Of a stretch of 64,000 bases of DNA, positions 15,602 through 25,427 are shown in pieces; positions within the stretch are counted from its first letter, which is position 1; the number at the start of each line of letters is the position of its first letter. The position numbers and the translations under genes were made by a program. The notes beneath the pieces were generated by a model. It did no database searches. It was not told where the DNA came from and saw only the letters and a list, made by a program, of their open reading frames with translations. The stretch comes from CBDCAS01 sp965214015 (GTDB lineage Bacteria; Pseudomonadota; Gammaproteobacteria; Coxiellales; Coxiellaceae), in NCBI GenBank assembly GCA_965214015.1, contig CBDCAS010000021.1, positions 1 to 64,000 on the forward strand. The letters run 5' to 3'.

Positions 15602-16783
15602 TTAATTCAATACATTATGAATCTGTCTTATTGCATTTTCTAAGTTTGTTTCATGTGTAGCGCAAGAGAGACGAATATAACCAGGTGCACCAAAGGCAGT
15701 TCCAGGCACCATTGCTACACCCGCTTTTTCTAAGAAAAACTCTGCTAATGCAATATCATTTTTTAAACCTAAACGCTCAATGATAGCTTGCATATTGGGG
15801 AATAAATAAAAGGTTCCATCAGACTTTAAGCACTCAATGCCATCAATTTTATTGAGTGCCTCGTATACGTTATCATGGCGCCTTTTATAGGCTTCTAACA
15901 TAGGTTTGAAGAAGTCATTATTGGCATTGAGTGCGGTTACAGATGCTTTTTGTGCGATTGAGTTAGCGCAAGTAGTACTTTGTGATTGTATTTTTTTCAT
16001 ACCATTGATGATTGACTCAGGAGCTGCAGCATAGCCTATGCGCCAACCTGTCATCGCATAGGCTTTTGATAAACCGTTGCCAATCACGGTGCGATCTTTT
16101 AGTTCAGGACAGACATTAAGAATATTAATATAGCAATTCATGCCCCATAGAATATATTCATAGATATCGTCTGAGGCGATAATAATGCGAGGATGTTTCT
16201 TTAATACGGTTGCTAAACTGTTTAATTCTTCAGCTGTATAGGCCATTCCAGTAGGATTATTTGGGCTGTTAAGAATAAGTAGGCGAGTTTTCGGTGTGAT
16301 TGCTTCTTCAAGCTGTTTTGCAGTCAGTTTGAAACGATGGTCTATGGTAGAAGGGATAATAATGGGCTTAGCACCAGCTAGTGTGACAATAGCGGGATAA
16401 GAGACCCAATAGGGTGCTGGGATAATTACTTCATCACCCTCGTTAAGTAAAGCTTGGGCGAGATTAAAAAATACCTGCTTCAAGCCTGTAGAGACCATAA
16501 TTTGATTCGGTAAATAGTCGAGTCTATTGTCTTTTTTGAGTTTATGAATAATTGCTTCTTTTAACTCAGGAATGCCATCAGCTGCTGTATATTTAGTAAA
16601 GCCTTGTTGGATCGCTTCGATGGCAGCTGCTTTGATAAAATCAGGGGTATCAAAGTCAGGCTCACCAACGCTAAGATTAATAATTTTATGACCTGCGCAA
16701 GATAACTCCATTGCTTTGGCATTAACTGCCATAGTGGCTGAAGGCTTTATCTGATATACTCGTTTTGACATATTTTCTAGCAT
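15602..16783 (-). CDS. aspC: Aspartate aminotransferase (class I PLP aminotransferase)
   Basis: The 393-residue enzyme belongs to the class I aminotransferases of the aspartate/prephenate (Ib) type, which transfer the amino group between aspartate and 2-oxoglutarate. Motifs: INLSVGEPDFDTPDFIKAAA near residue 35, NSPNNPTGMAYTAEEL near 175, and the PLP-lysine region NGLSKAYAMTGWRIGYAAAP near 240. GYIRLSCATHETNLENAIRQ forms the C-terminal end. Start at MLEN or, four codons later, at MSKRVYQI. It stands alone and marks the beginning of core chromosome after the mobile region. Its 3' end lies five bases from the unknown coding remnant on the other strand. Confidence 0.9.
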   Translation of the reverse strand: MLENMSKRVYQIKPSATMAVNAKAMELSCAGHKIINLSVGEPDFDTPDFIKAAAIEAIQQGFTKYTAADGIPELKEAIIHKLKKDNRLDYLPNQIMVSTGLKQVFFNLAQALLNEGDEVIIPAPYWVSYPAIVTLAGAKPIIIPSTIDHRFKLTAKQLEEAITPKTRLLILNSPNNPTGMAYTAEELNSLATVLKKHPRIIIASDDIYEYILWGMNCYINILNVCPELKDRTVIGNGLSKAYAMTGWRIGYAAAPESIINGMKKIQSQSTTCANSIAQKASVTALNANNDFFKPMLEAYKRRHDNVYEALNKIDGIECLKSDGTFYLFPNMQAIIERLGLKNDIALAEFFLEKAGVAMVPGTAFGAPGYIRLSCATHETNLENAIRQIHNVLN

Positions 16784-17035
16784 AAATCACCATTTTATTA
16801 AATCTATTGGGTAAGCAGACTAATGTAATGAAAGTATTTCTGTTTTGCAATCTTACTCAGTGATTGATTAAACAGTCTAAAATTTATAATAAAGCTGACA
16901 CTCTTTGCAAATAGCGGTAGAATTTTCATAAGCTCTATGGCTTAAATGCAGGATGGTAAATTTTAATGGGCAGCCTGATTATATGAGCAAAACAGGCATT
17001 TTTAATTTTGATGAGATAGTTAAACAGAGTAAATA

Positions 17036-17509
17036 ATGTCTTACTGGTTATTTAAGTCAGAACCTAGCTCTTATAGCATTGATGATCTTCAACAGGAAGA
17101 GAATCAAACAACATGCTGGGATGGCGTACGCAACTATCAAGCGCGTAATTTTATGCGTGATGATATGAAAGTGGGTGATCGTGCTTTTTTCTATCATTCA
17201 AATGGTAAGACTCCAGGTATTGTAGGTATAGTGGATATTGTACGAAGCAGCTATATTGATACCACAGCGTTTGATCCTGAAGATCATCACTATGATCCTA
17301 AAAGTACTCCAAATAATCCTCGTTGGCTTATGGTTGATGTTCGGTTTCGCCAACGATTTTCAATAATTACTTTATCAAGTTTAAAACAGCATCCTTTACT
17401 TACAAGTATGTTGATTCTACGTAAAGGAAATCGCTTATCAATCACACCAGTTAGCAAAACGCACTGGGATGTGATTATTAGTTTGGTAAACTGTGATCAT
17501 AATTCATAA
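17036..17509 (+). CDS. EVE domain protein
   Basis: The 157-residue protein is a single EVE domain, beginning MSYWLFKSEPSSYSIDDLQQ and containing WDGVRNYQARNFMRDDMKVG, FFYHSNGKTPGIVGIVDIV and YDPKSTPNNPRWLMVDV. EVE domains are PUA-like folds that bind modified bases in RNA or DNA. The cellular role of this housekeeping type is not established. Length and motifs are normal for the family. It stands between the aminotransferase (divergent) and uvrB (same strand, 83 bases downstream). Nothing distinctive was found in the 250 bases upstream. Confidence 0.85.
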   Translation: MSYWLFKSEPSSYSIDDLQQEENQTTCWDGVRNYQARNFMRDDMKVGDRAFFYHSNGKTPGIVGIVDIVRSSYIDTTAFDPEDHHYDPKSTPNNPRWLMVDVRFRQRFSIITLSSLKQHPLLTSMLILRKGNRLSITPVSKTHWDVIISLVNCDHNS

Positions 17510-17592
17510 GCATAATTTTTATAATACCTAAGTTTAAAATAGACTGAATGAGGGAATATCATTTTGGACACGTTACAGAGATCTAAGTTTAG

Positions 17593-19614
17593 ATGAAAAA
17601 ACCATTTAACATTCATCAACCATTTTTACCAAGTGGTGATCAGCCTAATGCTATTGTGCAATTAAGCGAAGGTTTGAATGATGGTCTGATGTATCAGACT
17701 CTTTTAGGGGTAACTGGTTCAGGAAAAACCTATACGATGGCTCATGTTATCCAGACAGTACAACGTCCTGCATTGGTATTAGCACCGAATAAAACCCTAG
17801 CTGCTCAATTCTATGCTGAATTGCGTGATTTTTTTCCGAATAATGCGGTGGAGTATTTTGTATCCTATTATGATTATTATCAACCAGAGGCTTATGTGCC
17901 ATCGAGTGATACTTATATTGAAAAAGATGCCTCCATTAACGATCATATTGAACAAATGCGTTTGTCGGCTACTAAATCTTTATTAGAGCGCCCAGATACT
18001 ATTATTGTAGCGACAGTATCTGCCATTTATGGTTTAGGGGATGCAAATACCTACCTAAAAATGGTTATGGTGTTACGTCGCGGTGATTCTATTGATCATC
18101 GTGCTATTTTGCGTCGCTTAGCACAGATGCAATACACACGTAATGATATTGCCTTACAACGTGCTACTTATCGAGTTTTAGGTGATGTCATTGATATATT
18201 TCCTGCAGATTCAGAACGTGAGGCTATTCGTATTGAATTGTTTGATGATGAAGTAGATCGAATTAGTATCATTGATCCGTTAACCAATCGAGTTTTACGC
18301 ACATTAGAGCGCATTAGCATTTTTCCAAAAACACATTATGTCACCGATCGGCAAACGGTATTAGAGACTATTGATAAGATCAAAGTAGATTTAAAAGAGC
18401 GTTTAAAAATGTTGGAAGAGAATAATAAGCTTGTTGAGGCACAACGTTTAGAGCAGCGTACAAAATTTGATATAGAGATGATGTTAGAGTTGGGTTACTG
18501 TTCTGGTATTGAAAATTATTCACGATATTTATCAGGACGTGAACCAGGAGAACCACCGCCTACTTTAATAGAATATTTACCCAATAATGCTTTTTTAATC
18601 ATTGATGAATCGCATGTAACTATTCCACAATTAGGAGCTATGTATCGTGGTGATCGGGCACGAAAAGAGAACTTAGTGGAATATGGTTTTCGGTTACCAG
18701 TTGCTTTAGACAACCGTCCATTGAGATTTGATGAATTTGAAGATCTATCACCTCAGACGATTTTTGTTTCAGCCACTCCAGGTTCTTATGAGCAAGAAAA
18801 AGCGGATCAAGTAGTTGAATTATTAGTGCGACCCACAGGTTTATTGGATCCTGAAATACAAGTGCGACCAATTGCAACACAGGTTGATGATTTGCTCTCA
18901 GAAATTCAACAGCGTGTGATCATAAAGGAACGCGTTTTGGTGACTACCTTAACCAAGCGTATGGCAGAGGATTTGACAGAATATTTGTCTGAATATCAGG
19001 TGCAAGTGCGTTATCTTCATTCTGATGTGGATACAGTTGAGCGTGTTGAAATTATTCGTGATCTGCGATTAGGTGTTTTTGATGTCCTTGTTGGCATCAA
19101 TTTATTAAGAGAAGGTTTAGATCTTCCTGAGGTTTCCTTAGTGGCGATATTAGATGCTGATAAAGAAGGTTTTTTACGTTCAGAACGTTCTTTAATTCAA
19201 ACCATTGGTCGTGCTGCAAGACATTTACAAGGACAAGCTATTTTATATGCAGACAAAATAACAGGTTCGATGGAACGAGCTATTAGCGAAACTAATCGTC
19301 GCCGTAAGATTCAAAAAGCTTATAATAAGGCACATAATATTACACCAAAAGGAATCCAAAAAGCAGTAAATGAAATTTTAGAGGGAACCCAACAAAAAGA
19401 ACCTAGTTCCCAAGCCCGTTTTTCCACACAGTCTCAAGAGGGAGAAGAGGCTGTCGATTATTTAGCATTATCGCCGAAACAATTAGCGCGCCGGCTTAGT
19501 ACTATGGAAAAACGTATGTTGCAATATGCCAAAGACCTGGAATTTGAGCAAGCAGCCCAGTTACGTGATCAAATAACCTCTATTCAAAAAATAGTATTTG
19601 GTAAAAGGGAATAA
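17593..19614 (+). CDS. uvrB: UvrABC excinuclease subunit B
   Basis: UvrB (673 residues, normal length) verifies DNA damage delivered by UvrA and recruits UvrC for incision in nucleotide excision repair. The Walker A motif [12 protein letters not shown] is near residue 40. The beta-hairpin region [20 protein letters not shown] near residue 92 clamps DNA. The DESH helicase motif is near 338, [10 protein letters not shown] near 450, and QTIGRAARH near 536. A C-terminal UVR domain ([20 protein letters not shown]) contacts UvrC. The start ATG fits the alignment at [20 protein letters not shown]. It appears intact. Confidence 0.97.
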   Translation: MKKPFNIHQPFLPSGDQPNAIVQLSEGLNDGLMYQTLLGVTGSGKTYTMAHVIQTVQRPALVLAPNKTLAAQFYAELRDFFPNNAVEYFVSYYDYYQPEAYVPSSDTYIEKDASINDHIEQMRLSATKSLLERPDTIIVATVSAIYGLGDANTYLKMVMVLRRGDSIDHRAILRRLAQMQYTRNDIALQRATYRVLGDVIDIFPADSEREAIRIELFDDEVDRISIIDPLTNRVLRTLERISIFPKTHYVTDRQTVLETIDKIKVDLKERLKMLEENNKLVEAQRLEQRTKFDIEMMLELGYCSGIENYSRYLSGREPGEPPPTLIEYLPNNAFLIIDESHVTIPQLGAMYRGDRARKENLVEYGFRLPVALDNRPLRFDEFEDLSPQTIFVSATPGSYEQEKADQVVELLVRPTGLLDPEIQVRPIATQVDDLLSEIQQRVIIKERVLVTTLTKRMAEDLTEYLSEYQVQVRYLHSDVDTVERVEIIRDLRLGVFDVLVGINLLREGLDLPEVSLVAILDADKEGFLRSERSLIQTIGRAARHLQGQAILYADKITGSMERAISETNRRRKIQKAYNKAHNITPKGIQKAVNEILEGTQQKEPSSQARFSTQSQEGEEAVDYLALSPKQLARRLSTMEKRMLQYAKDLEFEQAAQLRDQITSIQKIVFGKRE

Positions 19615-19627
19615 TGTACTTTTTATT

Positions 19628-19957
19628 TCATCGCTCATTAAGTGGGTGATATTTAATATCAACTAATGTTTTATTACTAATTGTGACCTGGCCACTGATC
19701 TGTCGATCGTTTTTTTGGTAGCAAAAAGAATAATGAGTCAATAAAGACCACTGCCCATTTAAGTTTTTTTGAACCGCCAATTTTAATAAACGTGGTGATT
19801 GCTGCATAAAGTAGATTTTTTGATTCCCCATAGATTTTGCTAACAGTTTTTTTATCTTTGATTTTAAGTATTGGTTAATAGGTAAATAAAATAGAGTAAC
19901 GATTAAAAGACTGAAAATAATAAGAGCTACTATAAGCTCAACTAATGTAGTTTCCAT
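19628..19957 (-). CDS. Prepilin-like small protein lacking a normal leader
   Basis: The 109-residue protein starts METTLVELIVALIIFSLLIV, which resembles the hydrophobic helix of type IV pilins and type II secretion pseudopilins (TLVELIVAL). The charged leader and the Gly before the cleavage site are absent, so prepilin peptidase may not process it. ATG 19,957 is favoured because AAGGA in the end of birA lies just upstream and the genes are separated by only a few bases. The remaining 80 residues (KIYFMQQSPRLLKLAVQKNL and following) show no further motif. It may be a minor pseudopilin-like protein or a degenerate one. Confidence 0.5.
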   Translation of the reverse strand: METTLVELIVALIIFSLLIVTLFYLPINQYLKSKIKKLLAKSMGNQKIYFMQQSPRLLKLAVQKNLNGQWSLLTHYSFCYQKNDRQISGQVTISNKTLVDIKYHPLNER

Positions 19958-19961
19958 AGAT

Positions 19962-20960
19962 CTAATCCTTTAGTTTTTTAAGACTGACTTCTCCACTTGA
20001 GTAAGCTGTTAGGCTTCCATGCGCATTTTTTAACAGCAATTGACCTTGATCGGAGATACCAACCATCTGTCCGATCACTTCTTGTCTGGATCCTTCTAAT
20101 TTTACCATTTTTCCTCTGCATGAATCCAGACTTTGCCATTCATTTAGAATATTTTTTAAGCCATAAAGCTCAAATTGCTGCAATCCTGATACCAATTCAT
20201 TGACTAGTAGGGCGGCTAATTGATTACGATCAGTGGCTTGGTTCAATATATCTTCAGTGCTTGTAATAGGACGATCAAGGTCTTTTTGAGTAGTTAATCG
20301 AGTATTAATGCCAATACCAATAACCACAGCACAATAAGAATGGGCTCGAGCTTGCATCTGGATTAAAATGCCGCAGAGTTTTTGCGAGCACCATAGGATA
20401 TCATTGGGCCATTTAAGTTCAAGTCCTTGATGAATACCCAATTTTTTTAATGCACGTGTTACAAAAACAGCTACAGCTAAGCTTAATCCAGCCAACTCAT
20501 TAGGATCTTTTTCAAAATACCAGAGCAATGAGTGATAAATATTGTTTGCATAAGGTGATATCCAAGAGCGCTGATTAAAACGTCCTTTTCCTTGTGTTTG
20601 TTCTTCAGCAAAGCAGGCTAAGATTTTTGGTTTTTTAAAGCTGACTCGTTTTAGCAGGTAGTCATTAGTAGATTCTACTTGGTCAAGACAAATCAGATCA
20701 TCACATTGTTTAAGAGTATTTGGCATTAGCTGGTTTAGAATCTTTATCTTGTCTAAGAAACATAATCCATTGGGAATGCAAAAACCTTTGCCTCTAACAA
20801 GCTGTATTTCAATACCGCGATGTTGCCAATATTGAATAATTTGCAAAATGGCCAGGGGGGCTATTTTCATTGATTGACTGAGTGATTCGTTTGAGTGGCA
20901 ATGTCCATCTTGCAGTAGGGTGAGCAAATGGTGTTGTTTTTGATATTTTTTTGACATCAT
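19962..20960 (-). CDS. birA: Biotin-protein ligase / biotin operon repressor
   Basis: The protein (332 residues) has an N-terminal winged-helix region (HHLLTLLQDGHCHSNESLSQ, about residues 10-65) and a central ligase domain that makes biotinyl-AMP and attaches biotin to the acetyl-CoA carboxylase carrier protein. The nucleotide/biotin loop is GKGRFNQRSWISPYANNIYH near residue 125, and ELKWPNDILWCSQKLCGILI is the next conserved block. A C-terminal SH3-like domain follows (GSRQEVIGQMVGISDQGQLL). The HTH suggests a bifunctional BirA that also regulates transcription. It is divergent from typA with only 36 bases between them. Confidence 0.93.
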   Translation of the reverse strand: MMSKKYQKQHHLLTLLQDGHCHSNESLSQSMKIAPLAILQIIQYWQHRGIEIQLVRGKGFCIPNGLCFLDKIKILNQLMPNTLKQCDDLICLDQVESTNDYLLKRVSFKKPKILACFAEEQTQGKGRFNQRSWISPYANNIYHSLLWYFEKDPNELAGLSLAVAVFVTRALKKLGIHQGLELKWPNDILWCSQKLCGILIQMQARAHSYCAVVIGIGINTRLTTQKDLDRPITSTEDILNQATDRNQLAALLVNELVSGLQQFELYGLKNILNEWQSLDSCRGKMVKLEGSRQEVIGQMVGISDQGQLLLKNAHGSLTAYSSGEVSLKKLKD

Positions 20961-20996
20961 ATACGTTAGAATAGCCAGTTTTTTGAAGGACTTCTA

Positions 20997-22805
20997 ATGA
21001 TTCATCACATTCGTAATATTGCTATTATTGCCCATGTTGACCATGGGAAAACGACCTTGGTCGATCAATTGTTGCGACAATCTGGTACTTTAGAGGAACG
21101 GCTCGCGCCTGTCGAGCGTGTGATGGACTCTAATGATTTAGAGAAAGAACGAGGCATTACCATTCTTTCTAAAAATACCGCTATTAAGTGGGGTAATTAT
21201 CGTATTAACATCGTTGATACACCAGGGCATGCTGATTTTGGAGGTGAGGTAGAACGTATTCTCTCAATGGTAGATTCAGTATTATTGCTCGTTGATGCGG
21301 TTGAGGGACCGATGCCGCAAACTCGTTTTGTAACGCAAAAAGCATTTCAATGGGGACTAAAGCCTATTGTAGTAGTTAATAAAGTCGACCGTGATGGTGC
21401 GCGACCTGATTGGGTGGTGGACCAAGTCTTTGATTTATTTGTTAGTCTCGATGCTAGTGATGAACAGCTCGACTTTCCAATCGTCTATGCTTCTGCCCTA
21501 GAGGGATTTGCTATGCAGGATTTAGCACAGCCTTCCCGTGATATGAAGCCGCTGTTTGAAATTATAGTAGAACGTGTGCCGCCTCCTGATGTTGATCTTG
21601 ATGGCCCATTCCAAATGCAAATTAGTTCATTAGATTACTCCTCTTATGTAGGGGCCATTGGTATTGGTCGTATTAAACGAGGGCATGTGCATACTAATAT
21701 GCCAGTTACTATTATGGATGCTCAAGGAAATAGACGATCGGGTCGCATACTTCAGGTTTTTGGTTTTATGGGCTTGGATCGAGTTGAGTTTAATCAGGCA
21801 CAAGCGGGGGATATCATTGCAATAACGGGCATTGAGAATCCACGCATTTCAGATACAGTGTGTGATCCTGGTCAGGTAGAGTCATTGCCAGCATTAACGG
21901 TGGATGAGCCAACGGTCAGCATGACGTTTTGTGTCAATAGTTCCCCCTTTGCAGGCCAGGATGGTCGATATGTAACGAGCCGACAAATTCGTGATCGTTT
22001 AGATCGTGAACTTATTGCCAATGTGGCATTACAAGTTGCAGATGCTCCTGAAGGGGATCGTTTCATTGTGTCCGGTCGTGGCGAATTGCATTTAGGTATT
22101 TTAATTGAAACAATGCGTCGTGAAAGCTATGAACTGGCAGTATCTCGTCCTGAAGTGATCACTAAAGTCATCGATGATGTTCTCTGTGAGCCCTATGAAA
22201 CTTTAAATTTAGACGTAGAAGAGCAACATCAAGGGATTATGATGGAGCAAATTGCTCTGCGTCGTGGCGATTTAAAAAATATGATGCCCGATGGCAAGGG
22301 TCGAGTTCAAATCGAATATATGATTCCAACACGAGGCTTGATTGGTTTTCATTCAAAATTTTTGACACTGACCTCAGGTTCAGGAGTGATGCATCATCTC
22401 TTTGATCACTATGGTCCTATGAAAAAAGACCCCATTCTCTCGCGCACTCAGGGTGTGTTGCTAGCAAATACACCAGGGAAAGCAACTGCCTATGCATTAT
22501 GGAATCTGCAGCAGCGAGGTGTCTTGTTTATCGAACCACAGACTGAAGTTTATGAGGGCATGATTGTTGGCATCCATTCGCGTAATAATGATTTGGTTGT
22601 CAATGTTACTCGAGAAAAGCAATTAACTAACATTCGTGCTGCTGGTTCTGATGAGCAAATTATTTTAACCCCACCAATGCGACTGACTTTAGAGCAAGCT
22701 ATGGAGTTTATTGATGAAGACGAGTTGGTAGAGGTCACACCAGAGCATATCCGATTACGTAAAAAATGGTTGAAAGAATCAGACCGACGTCGTGCTGGAC
22801 GTTAG
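20997..22805 (+). CDS. typA: Ribosome-associated GTPase TypA/BipA
   Basis: The 602-residue translational GTPase acts on the ribosome under stress and in assembly of the large subunit. G1 [19 protein letters not shown] is near residue 11, G2 [11 protein letters not shown] near 53, G3 [12 protein letters not shown] near 73, and G4 NKVDR near 127. EF-G-like domains III and V follow ([20 protein letters not shown]), then the BipA-specific C-terminal domain ([20 protein letters not shown]). Length matches E. coli BipA. The promoter must lie in or near the 36-base gap shared with birA. Confidence 0.96.
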   Translation: MIHHIRNIAIIAHVDHGKTTLVDQLLRQSGTLEERLAPVERVMDSNDLEKERGITILSKNTAIKWGNYRINIVDTPGHADFGGEVERILSMVDSVLLLVDAVEGPMPQTRFVTQKAFQWGLKPIVVVNKVDRDGARPDWVVDQVFDLFVSLDASDEQLDFPIVYASALEGFAMQDLAQPSRDMKPLFEIIVERVPPPDVDLDGPFQMQISSLDYSSYVGAIGIGRIKRGHVHTNMPVTIMDAQGNRRSGRILQVFGFMGLDRVEFNQAQAGDIIAITGIENPRISDTVCDPGQVESLPALTVDEPTVSMTFCVNSSPFAGQDGRYVTSRQIRDRLDRELIANVALQVADAPEGDRFIVSGRGELHLGILIETMRRESYELAVSRPEVITKVIDDVLCEPYETLNLDVEEQHQGIMMEQIALRRGDLKNMMPDGKGRVQIEYMIPTRGLIGFHSKFLTLTSGSGVMHHLFDHYGPMKKDPILSRTQGVLLANTPGKATAYALWNLQQRGVLFIEPQTEVYEGMIVGIHSRNNDLVVNVTREKQLTNIRAAGSDEQIILTPPMRLTLEQAMEFIDEDELVEVTPEHIRLRKKWLKESDRRRAGR

Positions 22806-22993
22806 ATAGAGGCTATAGTTTTGTAAACACTTAGCCTTAAAAAATAGGCACAAGAAAATTTTTCTATTTACTATAAAAATTCTTATGACAAAGAACATTA
22901 TAAAACTATGGCGTGAGTATTAACGTGATATTTGTAATCTATTTAAAATTTCTGGAGCGAACTTTTATCATTACATGAATAAAGAGGATCAAT

Positions 22994-23938
22994 ATGACCT
23001 TGAAAATAACCAACAGCCAGTTTAATAAATCTTATGTTGTAGCAATCCTAACTTTGATCATTTGCATTAGTTCATTTATTAAATTAATGAATGCTATGGC
23101 AGCTGTTGCTCAAGATTCTATACAAAACAGATTAGCCAAACTTGAAAAAAAACAGGGCGGCCGACTGGGTATTTATGCAATTGATATAAGCAATAGTGCC
23201 ATTATTGCTTACCATGCCAACCAAAGATTTCCACTGTGTAGTACCTCAAAATTAATGATAGTAGCTGCAATTCTAAGACGAAGTATGAAAGAACCTTCAT
23301 TATTAAGCCAAAATATTCATTACAGTAAAGCAATGCTTATTAACTCAAGATATGCGCCGATTACAGAAAAATATATCCATACAGGAATGAGTATTAAGTC
23401 TCTGTGTGCTGCAGCTATTCGCTATAGTGATAATGCAGCAGCAAATCTTTTAATGGAGCAATTAGATGGCCCTAAGGCGATTACTCTTTTCTCAAGAAGT
23501 ATTGGGGACAGAAAATTCTATTTGCTTCATTGGGAGCCTCAACTTAATACAGCCATTCCTGGAGATAAGCGTGATACTTCGACTCCTAAAGCTATTGGCC
23601 AAAGTTTACAAAAATTAGTGCTAGGAAATATCTTGGCAATAAAACAGCGTCAGTTATTGACTCATTGGTTAATTGAAAATACCATAGGTAATGCACGTAT
23701 TTACGCTGGTGTGATTAATGGCTGGGTAGTTGGAGATAAAACGGGTACCGGTGCTTATGGTACAACCAATGATATTGCTGTTATTTGGCCACCAAAATGT
23801 AAACCAATTGTACTTTCAATTTATTACACTCAAGGTTTTAAAAGTGCAAGACCAAATGACCAAGTTTTGGCAAAAGCTACCTATGAAGTCATTGAAACCT
23901 TCGCACAACATGATGTTTGTTTAGCTAGGCAATTTTAA
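22994..23938 (+). CDS. Class A (serine) beta-lactamase
   Basis: The 314-residue protein has an N-terminal hydrophobic signal (VVAILTLIICISSFIK) and all four class A active-site motifs at correct spacing. These are S83-T-S-K86 (Ambler 70-73), S145-D-N147 (130-132), E181-P-Q-L-N185 (166-170) and K249-T-G (234-236). It hydrolyses the beta-lactam ring in the periplasm. Ambler 69 is Cys, but position 238 is Gly, so the C69-C238 bridge of class A carbapenemases is absent. The long N-terminal part (about 40 residues before the mature domain) is somewhat long for a signal. It is a single gene in a core region, with no insertion sequence beside it and no visible ampR-like regulator. Catalytically competent as read. 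Confidence 0.92.
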   Translation: MTLKITNSQFNKSYVVAILTLIICISSFIKLMNAMAAVAQDSIQNRLAKLEKKQGGRLGIYAIDISNSAIIAYHANQRFPLCSTSKLMIVAAILRRSMKEPSLLSQNIHYSKAMLINSRYAPITEKYIHTGMSIKSLCAAAIRYSDNAAANLLMEQLDGPKAITLFSRSIGDRKFYLLHWEPQLNTAIPGDKRDTSTPKAIGQSLQKLVLGNILAIKQRQLLTHWLIENTIGNARIYAGVINGWVVGDKTGTGAYGTTNDIAVIWPPKCKPIVLSIYYTQGFKSARPNDQVLAKATYEVIETFAQHDVCLARQF

Positions 23939-23987
23939 GAGAAAATCAATGAATAAAAGGTTTGCAGAGAGGCTTTTCATATGTGCT

Positions 23988-25322
23988 CTATGTTTTACTG
24001 AGCTTTTGATAAGCCATTGCCTGGCTTGTCCAATGTTGAATATCTTTAAGTAAGCCCTCTAACTCAATATTTGATAATTTGCCATTGGATAGTAGCAGGT
24101 TGCCCTCTACCCAAACAGTGTCTACTTGCAATGCATTGGCTGCATATACTAGATGTGATATAGGATTATAGATAGGTTGTGTGAAGTAAGCACTTAAATC
24201 GATCGTAATCATATCAGCTACTTTACCCACTTCGAGAGAACCGATCTCTTTTTCTAATCCTAATGCACTAGCACCGTGAATGGTTGCCATTTCTAAGACT
24301 CGGTGAGCAGGGAGTGCAGTGGGATCTTGGGCATGTACTTTAGCAATTAGAGCAGCTGTTTGCAGCTCACCAAACATATTAAGATCGTTATTGCTCGCAG
24401 CTCCATCAGTTCCTAGGGCAACATTCAGTTGAGCATTGAGTAGAGTATGAATAGGAGCAATACCGCTGGCAAGTTTTAAATTGGACTCAGGACAATGAAC
24501 CGTGTGCATACCGGTGGCTTGCATGATTTCAATATCCTCTTTATTCACTTGTGTCATATGAACACCGATAAAACGTGGTGAGAGTAGACCCAAGTCATAG
24601 AGACGTTTGATCGGTCTTTTATGATACTGAGTTATAGAATCTGTAACTTCTTGCTGGGTTTCATGGAGATGAATATGTATGGGTAGCTGTAGTGATTTGT
24701 TAATATCAATCAGTTTCTTGAAAGTAGTATCTGTTGTGGTATAGGGGGCATGAGGTGCCCATGCCCAACTAATACGAGCGTGTGGCTCAGAGGCGTTATA
24801 GAGAGAAAGTCCTTTTTGTAGGGCTTCAACTCCGTCTTTAGCCCATTGCGTTGGGACATCCATCATTTGTAATCCAAGGCAGGCACGAATCCCAGTTTCT
24901 TTGACAACCTCAGCAGTAATCTGAGGAAACATATAGTGATCATTAAAGCAGGTAGTACCGGTGCGCAGCATTTCAGCGATTGCTAAGGTACTACCGACTC
25001 GCACAGAGTTTGCATCAATTAATTTTGCCTCAGCGGGCCAAATATGATGTTTTAGCCAATCCATAAGATTCAAATCATCAGCTAGGCCGCGAAATAAGTT
25101 CATTGGAGTATGGGCATGTGCATTGACTAATCCGGGCATTAAGACGTGATGATCATAATGCTGTGTGTTGTTAGCTACATATTTTGCGGCCACTTGTTCA
25201 TAAGGCAATACATCAATGATACGTCCTTTTTCAATAGCAACAGCATGGTTTTCAAGTACTCTATTTTCCGGTGCAATCGGTAGTACCCAGCGCGCGCTAA
25301 TCAATAAATCAATTTTTTTCAT
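23988..25322 (-). CDS. mtaD: TRZ/ATZ-family amidohydrolase, probable 5'-methylthioadenosine/S-adenosylhomocysteine deaminase
   Basis: The 444-residue enzyme is of the metal-dependent amidohydrolase superfamily. The metal-binding HxH is in MPGLVNAHAHTPMNLFRGLA near residue 65. Further ligands are in HIHLHETQQEV near 218, and HCPESNLKLASG and ALGTDGAASNNDLNMFGEL near 280-310. This subgroup deaminates methylthioadenosine or S-adenosylhomocysteine to the inosine derivatives. Annotation by similarity is often loose, so substrate is uncertain. The C-terminal small beta domain (GSLEVGKVADMITIDLSAYF) is complete. It is divergent from gyrA, about 100 bases apart. Confidence 0.85.
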   Translation of the reverse strand: MKKIDLLISARWVLPIAPENRVLENHAVAIEKGRIIDVLPYEQVAAKYVANNTQHYDHHVLMPGLVNAHAHTPMNLFRGLADDLNLMDWLKHHIWPAEAKLIDANSVRVGSTLAIAEMLRTGTTCFNDHYMFPQITAEVVKETGIRACLGLQMMDVPTQWAKDGVEALQKGLSLYNASEPHARISWAWAPHAPYTTTDTTFKKLIDINKSLQLPIHIHLHETQQEVTDSITQYHKRPIKRLYDLGLLSPRFIGVHMTQVNKEDIEIMQATGMHTVHCPESNLKLASGIAPIHTLLNAQLNVALGTDGAASNNDLNMFGELQTAALIAKVHAQDPTALPAHRVLEMATIHGASALGLEKEIGSLEVGKVADMITIDLSAYFTQPIYNPISHLVYAANALQVDTVWVEGNLLLSNGKLSNIELEGLLKDIQHWTSQAMAYQKLSKT

Positions 25323-25427
25323 GTTGGCTATGTTAACAGAATAAGATCTGCATTTTTAGTAGGGATAGGGGATTGATTATGATAAAATTTGTCACTTTTA
25401 GTGCCTAAAAAGTTTGAGGTCAAATTT

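Noticed and set aside
16784..17035. Possible 6S RNA or other small RNA upstream of the EVE gene
   Set aside because: No recognisable conserved 6S hairpin pattern could be seen by eye.
22994..23938. Beta-lactamase as a carbapenemase because of Cys at Ambler 69
   Set aside because: The partner Cys238 is missing (Gly there), so the characteristic disulfide cannot form.
25389..25427. N-terminal extension of gyrA from an upstream TTG
   Set aside because: ATG 25,428 reproduces the E. coli numbering exactly and the added residues do not belong to GyrA.
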